NCBI GenBank assembly: GCA_945910925.1
Contig: CAMDZX010000040.1
Location: forward strand, 1 to 13,176
From: an uncultured bacterium
Lineage (GTDB): Bacteria; Cyanobacteriota; Vampirovibrionia; Gastranaerophilales; Gastranaerophilaceae
DNA length: 13,176 nt
Direction of reading: 5' to 3'
A program made the translations under genes and the position numbers. The notes under the pieces were generated by a model. It did no database searches and was not told the DNA's origin. It was given only the letters and a program-made list of their open reading frames with translations. Shown here in pieces: positions 1 through 6,121 of this stretch (within the stretch, counting starts at the first letter, position 1; each line of letters opens with the position of its first letter).

Positions 1-6
1 AGATCT

Positions 7-954
7 TCAATCAAACAAATATTTACAGCTGCAATTTGCAAAAATTATTTCCTTGCCATGATTATTAATTTTTCCGACAGGGGAGATAACAGCAGCCGTT
101 CCGCAAAGCCCGCATTCCACAAACTCTCCAAGTTCAGAAAGATATACCTCTCTTTCTTCTACCTTGTATCCCAAATCCGCTGCCAATGACATAAGCGAAC
201 GTCTTGTAATAGAAGGAAGAATACTGTCAGATTTTGGTGTTACGACTGTATTATCTTTTGTAACAAAGAAGAAATTTGCGCCGCCTGTTTCTTCAACTTT
301 TGTTCTTGTTTTAGGGTCAAGATATAAGTTTTCATTAAACCCTTCATCATGAGCGGTTACTATCGGGTGAAGGCTCATTGCATAATTCAGACCGGCTTTA
401 ATATGTCCTGTTCCGCAAGGTGCTGAACGGTCAAAATCACTAACTTTTAATACCAACGAGGAAGTCGAAGAACCTTTTTTAAAATAAGGCCCGACAGGAG
501 ATGCAAAAATACGGAATTGATATTCTGTTGCAGGTTTTACACCCATTACAGGTCCCGTTGCAAACATTACCGGACGCAAGTACAATGCTGCACCTGTTCC
601 GTATGGCGGGACAAAATCAATATTTGCTTTTACAACCTGCTCTACTGCATCAATAAATCTATCGACAGGGAATACAGGTATTTCAAGACGTTTTGCGGAA
701 TCTTCCATACGCTTTGCGTTCATATCAGGACGAAATACTACAACATGCCCGTCTTTTGTTTCATACGCTTTCATTCCCTCAAAACAAGTCTGACAATAAT
801 GAATAACTCCTGCACATTCGCTGATAACGACATTCGCCTCATCCGTGATGCAACCGTTATCCCACTTGCCATCCTTAAAGTTTGATACATATCTCTTATC
901 GGTTTTATAATATCCGAAACCTAAATTTTCCCAGTCAATATTCTTCTTTGCCAT
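7..954 (-). CDS. ilvE: Branched-chain amino acid aminotransferase, C-terminus apparently shortened
   Basis: PLP-dependent fold-type IV transaminase that interconverts Leu/Ile/Val and their 2-oxo acids using glutamate/2-oxoglutarate in the cytosol. Family landmarks in order: FEGMKAY (about 58-64), FRPDMNAKRM (74-83), LYLRPVMFATGP (124-135), GTGHIKAGLNYA with the presumed PLP lysine K186, LYLD (210-213), EETGGANFFFV (221-231), SILPSITRRS (244-253) and CGTAAVISPVGKI (284-296). I chose the ATG at 954 because GAGGGG lies just upstream; the in-frame ATG at 981 falls inside the predicted -10 element and has no ribosome site. The predicted protein is 315 residues. After GKEIIFAN (about 300-307) it ends in a Cys-rich, unrelated-looking tail (NCSCKYLFD), without the usual last segment of the family (GPVTKKLY...IQ.G type). 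The TGA stop is 6 bases from the window edge. Identity is secure; the integrity of the C-terminus is not. Confidence 0.93.
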   Translation of the reverse strand: MAKKNIDWENLGFGYYKTDKRYVSNFKDGKWDNGCITDEANVVISECAGVIHYCQTCFEGMKAYETKDGHVVVFRPDMNAKRMEDSAKRLEIPVFPVDRFIDAVEQVVKANIDFVPPYGTGAALYLRPVMFATGPVMGVKPATEYQFRIFASPVGPYFKKGSSTSSLVLKVSDFDRSAPCGTGHIKAGLNYAMSLHPIVTAHDEGFNENLYLDPKTRTKVEETGGANFFFVTKDNTVVTPKSDSILPSITRRSLMSLAADLGYKVEEREVYLSELGEFVECGLCGTAAVISPVGKINNHGKEIIFANCSCKYLFD

Positions 955-979
955 AAAATCCCCTCTCTTTTTCAATCTC

Positions 980-1008
980 ATGGTAAAGAATACACAACTC
1001 TATGTCAA
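980..1008 (-). promoter_or_regulatory. Sigma-70-type promoter of ilvE
   Basis: On the minus strand a consensus -35 TTGACA (1003-1008) is followed by a 17-base spacer and TACCAT (980-985; 4 of 6 matches to TATAAT). The predicted transcription start is near 973, giving a leader of about 19 bases that contains the GAGGGG ribosome site. This also excludes the upstream ATG at 981. I see no leucine-rich leader peptide, T-box or attenuator hairpin. Confidence 0.6.
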
Positions 1009-1033
1009 TAATTATAATATTAAGATTATATAA

Positions 1034-1285
1034 TTATTTTTTTGCTGAGCTTTCAATAATGTTGAGTTTTTTAAGTCCCATTCTAATCATAGATGCCATT
1101 TTGTCTGTTGCAGGTTTCATAATAATTTTATCTTCACCCGTTTTAAACTGAGTGGTTATTCCCTTATTTTTGATAAAATCATTAACTTCATTAAACAAAT
1201 ACTGTTTATGTTGATTGTTTTTTCCATTAATAACAATTTTTGAAGTAGAACCAAAATTCACTCTATTATTATCTACTAAATTCAT
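1034..1285 (-). CDS. Small conserved-looking protein of unknown function (83 aa)
   Basis: I do not recognise this protein. It is a basic, soluble 83-residue product starting MNLVDNNRVNFGSTSK, with no signal peptide, membrane segment or cysteine. The N-terminal half looks like a short beta-strand followed by a helix (QYLFNEVNDFIKNKG). The C-terminal half ends in an amphipathic helix rich in Met/Lys (KMASMIRMGLKKLN). A strong Shine-Dalgarno (GAGGGG, 6 bases before ATG) supports translation. It lies 40 bases downstream of the HAD gene and 79 bases upstream of the ilvE start, all on the same strand, so it could be cotranscribed with the HAD gene; an AT-rich GATACTATAAAT stretch in the 40-base gap could also supply its own -10. 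The ilvE promoter lies between it and ilvE. Confidence 0.7.
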   Translation of the reverse strand: MNLVDNNRVNFGSTSKIVINGKNNQHKQYLFNEVNDFIKNKGITTQFKTGEDKIIMKPATDKMASMIRMGLKKLNIIESSAKK

Positions 1286-1325
1286 TTTATACCCCTCATT
1301 CTTTAATATTTATAGTATCTACATT

Positions 1326-2018
1326 TTACTTGAAAATATTTGAAAGTCTATTCCAAATCAATTTCTCTACGTTAATAAAATCAAAAATAATATCTGAAAT
1401 TCCCTCTATATTTTTATAATAATCTATACTTTCCATCGACGCAACTGCAACTATTTTTCCTATTCCTGCTCTTTTTGCTGCTTCTATACCTGATAGTGCA
1501 TCTTCAAACACAAGGCAATCTGCAGGGGATAAACATAACTTGGAAGCAGCTTTCAAAAATATATCAGGTGCAGGTTTACCCAATATCGTACCATCTGAAT
1601 AGACAATTTTGTCTATATCAAACCATTGCTCAAGATGAAAACCTTCAATATAAAAATCAACATTATCTTTTTCCGACATTGTCGCAATTGTTCTCGGGAT
1701 ATTGTTATCTTTTAAAAAATCCAAAAACTCTACCGCCCCCGGCGCTAAGACAAAATGTTCTAAATCTTTTCTGCACATATCCCGATAATGTGATTCTTTC
1801 TCTTTAGCAAGACGCTCGACTACATCATCAGGTTGTTTCTGTCCCATTGCGTAAGCAATAATATCAGCATTTGTTCTGCCAAACATATATTTTCGCATTT
1901 CGTCATCAGAAAACGGCGTCCCCCGAAGTTTAGCGGAAAACTCTCTCCATGCCTGCAAATGCATGTGAGAATCCCAAAAAAGTGTTCCGTTAAAATCAAA
2001 TATTACTCCCTTAACCAT
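1326..2018 (-). CDS. HAD-superfamily hydrolase (subfamily IA, beta-phosphoglucomutase-like)
   Basis: Cytosolic phosphatase or phosphomutase of the haloacid dehalogenase superfamily, 230 residues, the usual length for the beta-phosphoglucomutase/GPH type. Motif I is FDFNGTLF with nucleophile D8. The residue two positions later, normally the Asp acid/base, is Asn (N10), a variant known in some HAD-IA proteins. An alpha-helical cap lies at about 15-85. Motif II is IATMS (T113 or S115), motif III is the lysine in GKPAPDIF (K148), and motif IV is FEDALSGIEAAKRAG (E172, D173). The substrate cannot be assigned from sequence. There is no good Shine-Dalgarno before this ATG (TTTACTCTAAAAGT), and the stop of the upstream PPC gene is only 14 bases away, so translation is probably coupled to that gene. 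The Asn substitution may reduce mutase or phosphatase efficiency or alter specificity; this is inference. Confidence 0.85.
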   Translation of the reverse strand: MVKGVIFDFNGTLFWDSHMHLQAWREFSAKLRGTPFSDDEMRKYMFGRTNADIIAYAMGQKQPDDVVERLAKEKESHYRDMCRKDLEHFVLAPGAVEFLDFLKDNNIPRTIATMSEKDNVDFYIEGFHLEQWFDIDKIVYSDGTILGKPAPDIFLKAASKLCLSPADCLVFEDALSGIEAAKRAGIGKIVAVASMESIDYYKNIEGISDIIFDFINVEKLIWNRLSNIFK

Positions 2019-2032
2019 ACTTTTAGAGTAAA

Positions 2033-2569
2033 CTAAAAATCAAAAATTCGCAAACCTGTTTCCTGATCATACTTTCTTGGAGTTTTGGCGGTTGGAATAT
2101 CCTCTACCCACAATTCGGTTGAACCGTTTACTTTTGCATTCACAAAATGACCCGAAATCGTTGAGTAATCCTTTCTTCCGCAAACTATATGCAAGTGAAA
2201 ATAAGGTGAGGTATTATCGGTAGAAATATTCCCTATCAGATTCGAGATTTCAACTTGTTCATTGAAGGTTTTATCAATATGTTTTTTACCCGAAGCATCA
2301 TAAAATCTTAGAGTAACACTACCGGCAGACCCTACACCTGAGATATAACCTACTTTGATATTCTCTTTTTTTACAAAATCTGTTACCGCATCATTAAAAT
2401 CCGCATGGTTTTTAATAGAAACAATGTACTTGCTTCCGTATCTCTTTGCAGTCCATAAATCTCCCGATATAACAGTTCCGTAATCTACCATACATAATCG
2501 GTACAGAATAAATGCAACAAAAACTAAAACCACTATATTTATTAATGTTAAAAAAATCTTTGAGTTCAT
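2033..2569 (-). CDS. Membrane-anchored PPC-domain (DUF296, PD1-like) protein
   Basis: A single N-terminal hydrophobic helix (about residues 5-25, LTLINIVVLVFVAFILYRL) is followed by a PPC/DUF296 domain (about 38-158). The domain shows its hallmarks: VGYISGVGSAGSVTLRFYD (73-91), ISNLIGNIS (108-116), YFHLHIV with H125 and H127, SGHF with H141, then TELWVED (151-157). In characterised PPC proteins two HxH histidines and the His of a G-G-H motif bind a metal in a trimer; here the last motif is SGH. The ATG at 2569 is chosen because GGAGG lies 5 bases upstream; the in-frame ATG at 2581 overlaps that GGAGG and would make it useless. The membrane anchor is unusual, as the domain is better known from soluble or AT-hook proteins. 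It is first in a likely two-gene operon with the HAD gene. Its function is unknown; DNA binding seems unlikely for this version. Confidence 0.82.
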   Translation of the reverse strand: MNSKIFLTLINIVVLVFVAFILYRLCMVDYGTVISGDLWTAKRYGSKYIVSIKNHADFNDAVTDFVKKENIKVGYISGVGSAGSVTLRFYDASGKKHIDKTFNEQVEISNLIGNISTDNTSPYFHLHIVCGRKDYSTISGHFVNAKVNGSTELWVEDIPTAKTPRKYDQETGLRIFDF

Positions 2570-2630
2570 GTTGTCCTCCATATAATAATGTATCTTTTTA
2601 GTTTTTTATAGTAAATAAGATACTTGGGTT

Positions 2631-2663
2631 ATTAAAAATAAAAGGAGGCAAAAAGCCCCCTTT
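2631..2663 (-). terminator. Rho-independent terminator after the flagellar pair
   Basis: Read on the minus strand: AAAGGGGGC, loop TTTTT, GCCTCCTTT (9-bp stem with one G-T pair, 2641-2663), followed at once by the T-rich TATTTTTAAT (2631-2640). It lies 46 bases past the stop of the FlgE/F/G-like gene and separates the flagellar unit from the PPC-HAD unit. Confidence 0.85.
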
Positions 2664-2708
2664 AAAATGGAGTTTAACTAACACTAATAACCTTACGTAC
2701 AATTAGTA

Positions 2709-3545
2709 TTATGAACTTACTAATCTCATCGCTTCTTCTAACAATTCTTTGTTTGATTTAATCAAAGCATTAACAAGTTCCATTTGAACTTTTGCCTGTT
2801 GATAATTTGTCATATTACCTTTAAAATCAGTATTTGCCTGTTCTAGCAAACCTGAACGAATAGAACCTCTGCCTAAAACAGGTTTTCCTGAATCTTCCGT
2901 TTCTACAAAAACACCTTCTCTGACTTCATACAGTCCGTTAGGATTATGGAAGTTTGCAGTTGCAATTTTATATAAAGGTACGGAACGTTTCCCACCGTCA
3001 GCTTTTCCGTATATTGTTCCATCTTCTTTTATTTCATATTCGTCATATTTACCCATGAATTTCCCGTTATTAGGGTCAATCCACATCTTTATGTTTGTTG
3101 TCGGGATACTCAAAGCCCCGCCTTTAAGCGCAGTTTCTTCATATAAATCCGCACTTATGGATTTTGTGCCTGCCATAATTTCTCCGTTATCGTTCAAAAT
3201 ATAACCTTGAACGGAATCACCTTTTTTAGTTCTGTATACGCCTTCCGAATCAAATGTAAATTCTCCCAGACGGGTATATGCGGTTTTACCTTCGCTGTTT
3301 CTTGTTATAAAGAAACCGCTTCCTTCAAAAAACACGTTTTCATTTGATGTGCCCGGGGTAGATTTTCCTTGTCCTTGATTTTTGACAGGGTTATCCGTTA
3401 TTGCACCGCCAAGAAACGTACTGAAAGTAACCTTGCTTTCTCTGAAACCCGGAGTATATTGGTTCATCATATTATCCGTAAGAGTTTCCATCCAATGGGT
3501 CGTTGCTCTTTGTGTGTTTATTGCTGTTGTAAACGAATCATACAT
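2709..3545 (-). CDS. Flagellar hook-basal body protein (FlgE/FlgF/FlgG family)
   Basis: Axial flagellar protein of the rod/hook family, exported by the flagellar type III apparatus; 278 residues, close to FlgG/FlgF and far shorter than a typical FlgE hook protein. The N-terminal rod motif is recognisable but divergent: DNMMNQYTPGF (24-34) follows the family's N-x-x-N-x-x-T-x-G-F pattern. The core FFEGSGFFITRNSEGKTAYTR (about 72-92) followed by LGEFTFDSEGVYRTKKGDSV (93-112) is typical of FlgE/F/G. The C-terminal helix (SGLLEQANTDFKGNMTNYQQ, then QMELVNALIKSNKELLEEAMRLV) matches the family's C-terminal D0 region. GGAG lies 8 bases before ATG. It follows the FliK-like gene by 19 bases and precedes a strong terminator, so it is the last gene of that transcript. 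I cannot choose between FlgF, FlgG and a short hook-like paralogue; no flgD lies between it and fliK as is common elsewhere. Confidence 0.82.
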   Translation of the reverse strand: MYDSFTTAINTQRATTHWMETLTDNMMNQYTPGFRESKVTFSTFLGGAITDNPVKNQGQGKSTPGTSNENVFFEGSGFFITRNSEGKTAYTRLGEFTFDSEGVYRTKKGDSVQGYILNDNGEIMAGTKSISADLYEETALKGGALSIPTTNIKMWIDPNNGKFMGKYDEYEIKEDGTIYGKADGGKRSVPLYKIATANFHNPNGLYEVREGVFVETEDSGKPVLGRGSIRSGLLEQANTDFKGNMTNYQQAKVQMELVNALIKSNKELLEEAMRLVSS

Positions 3546-3564
3546 GTGATTCTCTCCTTTTTAT

Positions 3565-4797
3565 TTAGTGTGTCGTTTTCTCTTTAGTGTCTGCGGTTTG
3601 TATGATATTAACAATTTCTTGCATATCAAGCTCTGCTTCGTTTTCAGAAGCCGTATAATCTATACTTCCGTATTTTATGCCTTGTTCTTCAAATCTTTGT
3701 CTTAGGATGTATAAATTATTTTTTAACCCTTCTCCAAGCTCTTTGCTTGAGGTTAGGAAATTCGCTGAGATTTTCCCCTCCGTATCTATTTTTATAATGA
3801 CAGAAATTTCATTGTCAAAATCTATACGGAAAACTTTTTTATTAATAATTGAATCCTTAAGTGCAGCAAGGAATTTTGCCGATAAGGCAGAAGGATTTTC
3901 TTCATTATCAAAATCGGAATCCGCCGTACCGTTTTGAAGAAGGTTAATTATATAATCAACATCTTCAGAGGTTAATTCTGATAAATTTAATCTGACAAGC
4001 TTTTTCTTACTTTCTTCAATTGCTTGTGAAAGAACAGATTCTGCATTTTTGGCTTTGTGTTCACTATTGACTTCTATACCGGATTGATTATTAATACTGA
4101 TAATCTCTGTTAAAAGCTCCATATCTTGTTCGCCATTGTGACTAAAATCATCATCCGAAAGTGCTTTGTATTCCTTTGCTTTATTTACCATTGCAAGGTT
4201 TTCTTCATCAGTAGAAAGTATTGACAAGTCTTCAAGAAGTTCTTCTTGAGTTTCATGCAACGTATCATCTTTATGTTTATTTTCTGAATCAGACATTTTG
4301 TCTTCGCTTGTACTTACATCCACAGTCGTCTGTAAAGAGTCATCCCCCTGTTTGCCTACACCTGCATCCGAAAGCAATTTTGTTACTATACCGGCAAGCT
4401 CATCCGGTGTATCTGTTGAGGTTCCTGTAATATTTTCGAGTTCTTTTTTACTTTTTGTTATATGTATAGGATTTACTTTATTTGACATATCCATCAATTT
4501 TAGTAAATTCCGAGCATCAGTTTCAGATTTTTGAGGTTGAACATCCTTTTGAGCGGCTTTTTGTGCAGCTTCTCCCGAACGTTTTTTTGCAATAGCCCGA
4601 TTTTCTTCATCAGTAGAAAGTATTGATTCATCCTCCAGAAGTTCTGCATCTGTTTCCCTTAATTTGCCCGATACTACTTCATCTTGTTCAAGCATAGAAG
4701 AAAATCCCTCACCCTCGAAATCAAAATTTTGATTTGACTGCGATTTGAGTTTATCATCTTTCACAGGGGCATATGTATCAATTTTATTTGAAAACAT
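3565..4797 (-). CDS. fliK: FliK-like flagellar hook-length control protein
   Basis: A 410-residue protein with a long, acidic, low-complexity N-terminal part and a small folded C-terminal domain, the layout of FliK, the secreted ruler that sets hook length and switches export specificity. Residues about 322-380 (KVFRIDFDNEISVIIKID, then a helix LGEGLKNNLYILRQRFEEQG and a final strand) match the FliK C-terminal pattern of two beta strands, a helix and a strand. The N-terminal region carries a 20-residue near-repeat (47-66 and 181-200, sharing ELLED and SILSTDEEN). AGAGG lies 8 bases before the ATG. A sigma-28 promoter stands immediately upstream and the FlgE/F/G-like gene follows by 19 bases, which supports a flagellar late-gene role. 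Sequence conservation outside the C-terminal domain is too low for certainty. Confidence 0.65.
   Translation of the reverse strand: MFSNKIDTYAPVKDDKLKSQSNQNFDFEGEGFSSMLEQDEVVSGKLRETDAELLEDESILSTDEENRAIAKKRSGEAAQKAAQKDVQPQKSETDARNLLKLMDMSNKVNPIHITKSKKELENITGTSTDTPDELAGIVTKLLSDAGVGKQGDDSLQTTVDVSTSEDKMSDSENKHKDDTLHETQEELLEDLSILSTDEENLAMVNKAKEYKALSDDDFSHNGEQDMELLTEIISINNQSGIEVNSEHKAKNAESVLSQAIEESKKKLVRLNLSELTSEDVDYIINLLQNGTADSDFDNEENPSALSAKFLAALKDSIINKKVFRIDFDNEISVIIKIDTEGKISANFLTSSKELGEGLKNNLYILRQRFEEQGIKYGSIDYTASENEAELDMQEIVNIIQTADTKEKTTH
4199..4224. repeat. Internal direct repeat in the FliK-like gene, copy 2
   Basis: These 26 bases are identical to 4601-4626, exactly 402 bases (134 codons) away and in the same frame. 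They encode part of SILSTDEEN, and the surrounding codons (ELLED) are similar but diverged. It reflects a partial duplication within the N-terminal region of the protein. Confidence 0.85.
4601..4626. repeat. Internal direct repeat in the FliK-like gene, copy 1
   Basis: Partner of the 26-base exact repeat at 4199-4224. On the coding strand this copy is the N-terminal one (residues about 47-66). The bases between the copies show no further repetition that I can see, so the duplication is local rather than a tandem array. Confidence 0.85.
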
Positions 4798-4810
4798 AAG
4801 GGATACCTCT

Positions 4811-4824
4811 TTCTACAAGTAGAA
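4811..4824. promoter_or_regulatory. Inverted repeat centred on the predicted fliK transcription start
   Basis: TTCTAC-AA-GTAGAA has perfect 6-bp arms. Its centre (4817/4818) coincides with the start site expected from the sigma-28 promoter at 4824-4850. It could be an operator or a hairpin at the 5' end of the mRNA; a chance occurrence is also possible. Confidence 0.3.
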
Positions 4825-4850
4825 TATCGGATAAAAACCAATATTCTTTA
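4824..4850 (-). promoter_or_regulatory. Sigma-28 (FliA-type) promoter of the fliK-like/flgG-like operon
   Basis: On the minus strand TAAA (4847-4850) is separated by exactly 15 bases from TCCGATAT (4824-4831). The enterobacterial sigma-28 consensus is TAAA-N15-GCCGATAA, so the -35 core is complete and six of eight -10 positions match with correct spacing. The predicted start is near 4817, about 20 bases before ATG, leaving room for the AGAGG ribosome site. Its position directly upstream of two flagellar genes makes a chance match unlikely. Confidence 0.72.
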
Positions 4851-4866
4851 TTTGTTTAAGAATATT
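4840..4866 (-). repeat. AT-rich hairpin between the unknown gene and fliK
   Basis: AATATTCTT (4840-4848) and AAGAATATT (4858-4866) are perfect 9-bp inverted arms around a 9-base loop. On the minus strand the stem is followed by GGTTTTTAT, so it may be a weak terminator for the unknown gene ending at 4926. One arm overlaps the -35 of the sigma-28 promoter. The stem has only one G-C pair per arm, so stability would be low. Confidence 0.4.
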
Positions 4867-4925
4867 TCCTCTATATAGATTATGTTTAATGATTTTTGTT
4901 TTATAATCCAAATTTAAAATAAAAT

Positions 4926-5984
4926 TTATTTAATAGGCACTGTGACAGGTATTAACATTTTATAATTTTTCAAATGTCCTGTTTCTTGCAAATGATAAGC
5001 CATTTTTGTAACTAAATCTATCATTTGACCATTAGATTTACCTTCTTCAAAATCATAAACATCATAAATATATGCATGAATATTACCTTTTTTATCAATA
5101 CTCGGATTCATTATAAAAGCATTATGAAACGTAATATAAGCATCATATCCATTTTTCATATCACTATCACTATTTAAGGCAGTAACTATTATTTTCGGGC
5201 GTTTATGCTCAGGTGTGTTAACCCAACGATTAAGCAGTCGTTGGATTTTTTCATTTTCCTGTAACATCTTTGAATGAGTACTACCGGCTTTAAATTCTAT
5301 TAGTGGAACTTTTTTTTCAAAACTGTTATACAAAAATGGCGGTAGTTGATCCTTATATTCTGAAATTAAATTTTCTAAAACATCCTTACTCACTGTTTGA
5401 TATTCAGCTGTTTTAATATTTGCCGGATTGGATAATGCAATATCCATACAAACTTGTGAACAAGGAATATTATTCCTTTTGCTAATTGTATGATTAATAT
5501 GTTTTAACATATCAGTTATCGATCCTTCCGGCAATTCTGTTAATAATTGTCTTAAATCGTTATCCGATTTATTAGAACATTCATTTAAATAATTAAATAA
5601 TTTTTCTGAATTTACATTACCTTTACCTAATGATGAAGATACCAAATCAAACAATACACTGCCTGTTTGCTTTGGATTTTCTAACATAAATTCTGCAGTA
5701 TGTGCAATTCCGTTGCATGTAGGCTTTACAATATGCGCAAATTGAGCACAGTCTTCATATAACTGACTCGGATTAACACCTACCAATTCTAAACCATTTT
5801 TTGTAATAGTTCTAGTTGCATTATATAAAGGTTTTATAGGATGACTTATTGTAGCCAATGCCAGCAAAGAACCCATTATTACATTCCTACCAGAGCAAAC
5901 ACTCTGTTTTCCTACAGGTATACTAACGGGTGTTTTTTTATTTATATTTGAACATATCGACTTTAATATTGGTTTAATACGCAT
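4926..5984 (-). CDS. Protein of unknown function (352 aa) between flagellar genes
   Basis: I do not recognise the family. The ATG at 5984 is preferred to the in-frame ATG at 5990 because GAAGG is 7 bases upstream of the former and only 1 base from the latter. The N-terminus is basic (MRIKPILK), followed by a short weakly hydrophobic stretch (about 34-48, NVIMGSLLALATISH), which could be a poor signal or a surface helix. The middle (70-260) is mainly helical with scattered cysteines (C79, C90, C136, C175, C179). The C-terminal 90 residues look like a compact alpha/beta domain: KIIVTALNSDSD (264-275), DAYITFHNAFIMN (281-293), NIHAYIYDVYDFE (301-313), a helix AYHLQETGHL and a final strand KMLIPVTVPI. 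The D308-x-Y310-D311 element recalls the start of the colicin M motif, but the following His-Arg is absent. It lies between fliK and fliJ but has its own leader, so a flagellar role is not implied. Confidence 0.72.
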   Translation of the reverse strand: MRIKPILKSICSNINKKTPVSIPVGKQSVCSGRNVIMGSLLALATISHPIKPLYNATRTITKNGLELVGVNPSQLYEDCAQFAHIVKPTCNGIAHTAEFMLENPKQTGSVLFDLVSSSLGKGNVNSEKLFNYLNECSNKSDNDLRQLLTELPEGSITDMLKHINHTISKRNNIPCSQVCMDIALSNPANIKTAEYQTVSKDVLENLISEYKDQLPPFLYNSFEKKVPLIEFKAGSTHSKMLQENEKIQRLLNRWVNTPEHKRPKIIVTALNSDSDMKNGYDAYITFHNAFIMNPSIDKKGNIHAYIYDVYDFEEGKSNGQMIDLVTKMAYHLQETGHLKNYKMLIPVTVPIK

Positions 5985-6019
5985 AACCATACCTTCTTAT
6001 ATTTATAAAAGGATTAAAA

Positions 6020-6025
6020 ATTATA
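6020..6025 (-). promoter_or_regulatory. Candidate -10 element for the unknown 352-aa gene
   Basis: A perfect TATAAT on the minus strand, 35 bases before the chosen ATG. No good -35 is seen at the proper distance, and the region is very AT-rich, so this is only a candidate. It would put a leader of about 28 bases ahead of the gene, containing the GAAGG ribosome site. Confidence 0.35.
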
Positions 6026-6086
6026 AAATTTACAAAATTTGGATTAAGCGTAATAAATATTTACACAATAGGACAAAATACCATTT

Positions 6087-6114
6087 TTTACTAATCACAG
6101 ATTTAATGTATAAT
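6087..6114 (+). promoter_or_regulatory. Promoter of fliJ, predicted to give a leaderless mRNA
   Basis: A perfect -10 TATAAT at 6109-6114 is preceded, at 16 bases, by a weak -35 (TTTACT, 6087-6092). The ATG begins at 6122, only 7 bases after the hexamer, so transcription would start at or one base before the start codon. The bases between (TTAGAGT) do not form a ribosome site at usable spacing. Confidence 0.55.
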
Positions 6115-6121
6115 TTAGAGT

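Noticed and set aside
1..6. AGATCT restriction-type palindrome at the exact window start
   Set aside because: A six-base palindrome is expected by chance and says nothing by itself about a cloning or assembly junction.
955..1033. Leader peptide or T-box upstream of ilvE
   Set aside because: The predicted leader is about 19 bases and holds no run of branched-chain codons, no T-box core and no stable hairpin.
4926..5984. Colicin M-type catalytic motif in the unknown protein
   Set aside because: Only D-x-Y-D is present; the His-Arg six to seven residues later is Ser-Asn, so the full signature is absent. Kept only as a weak resemblance.
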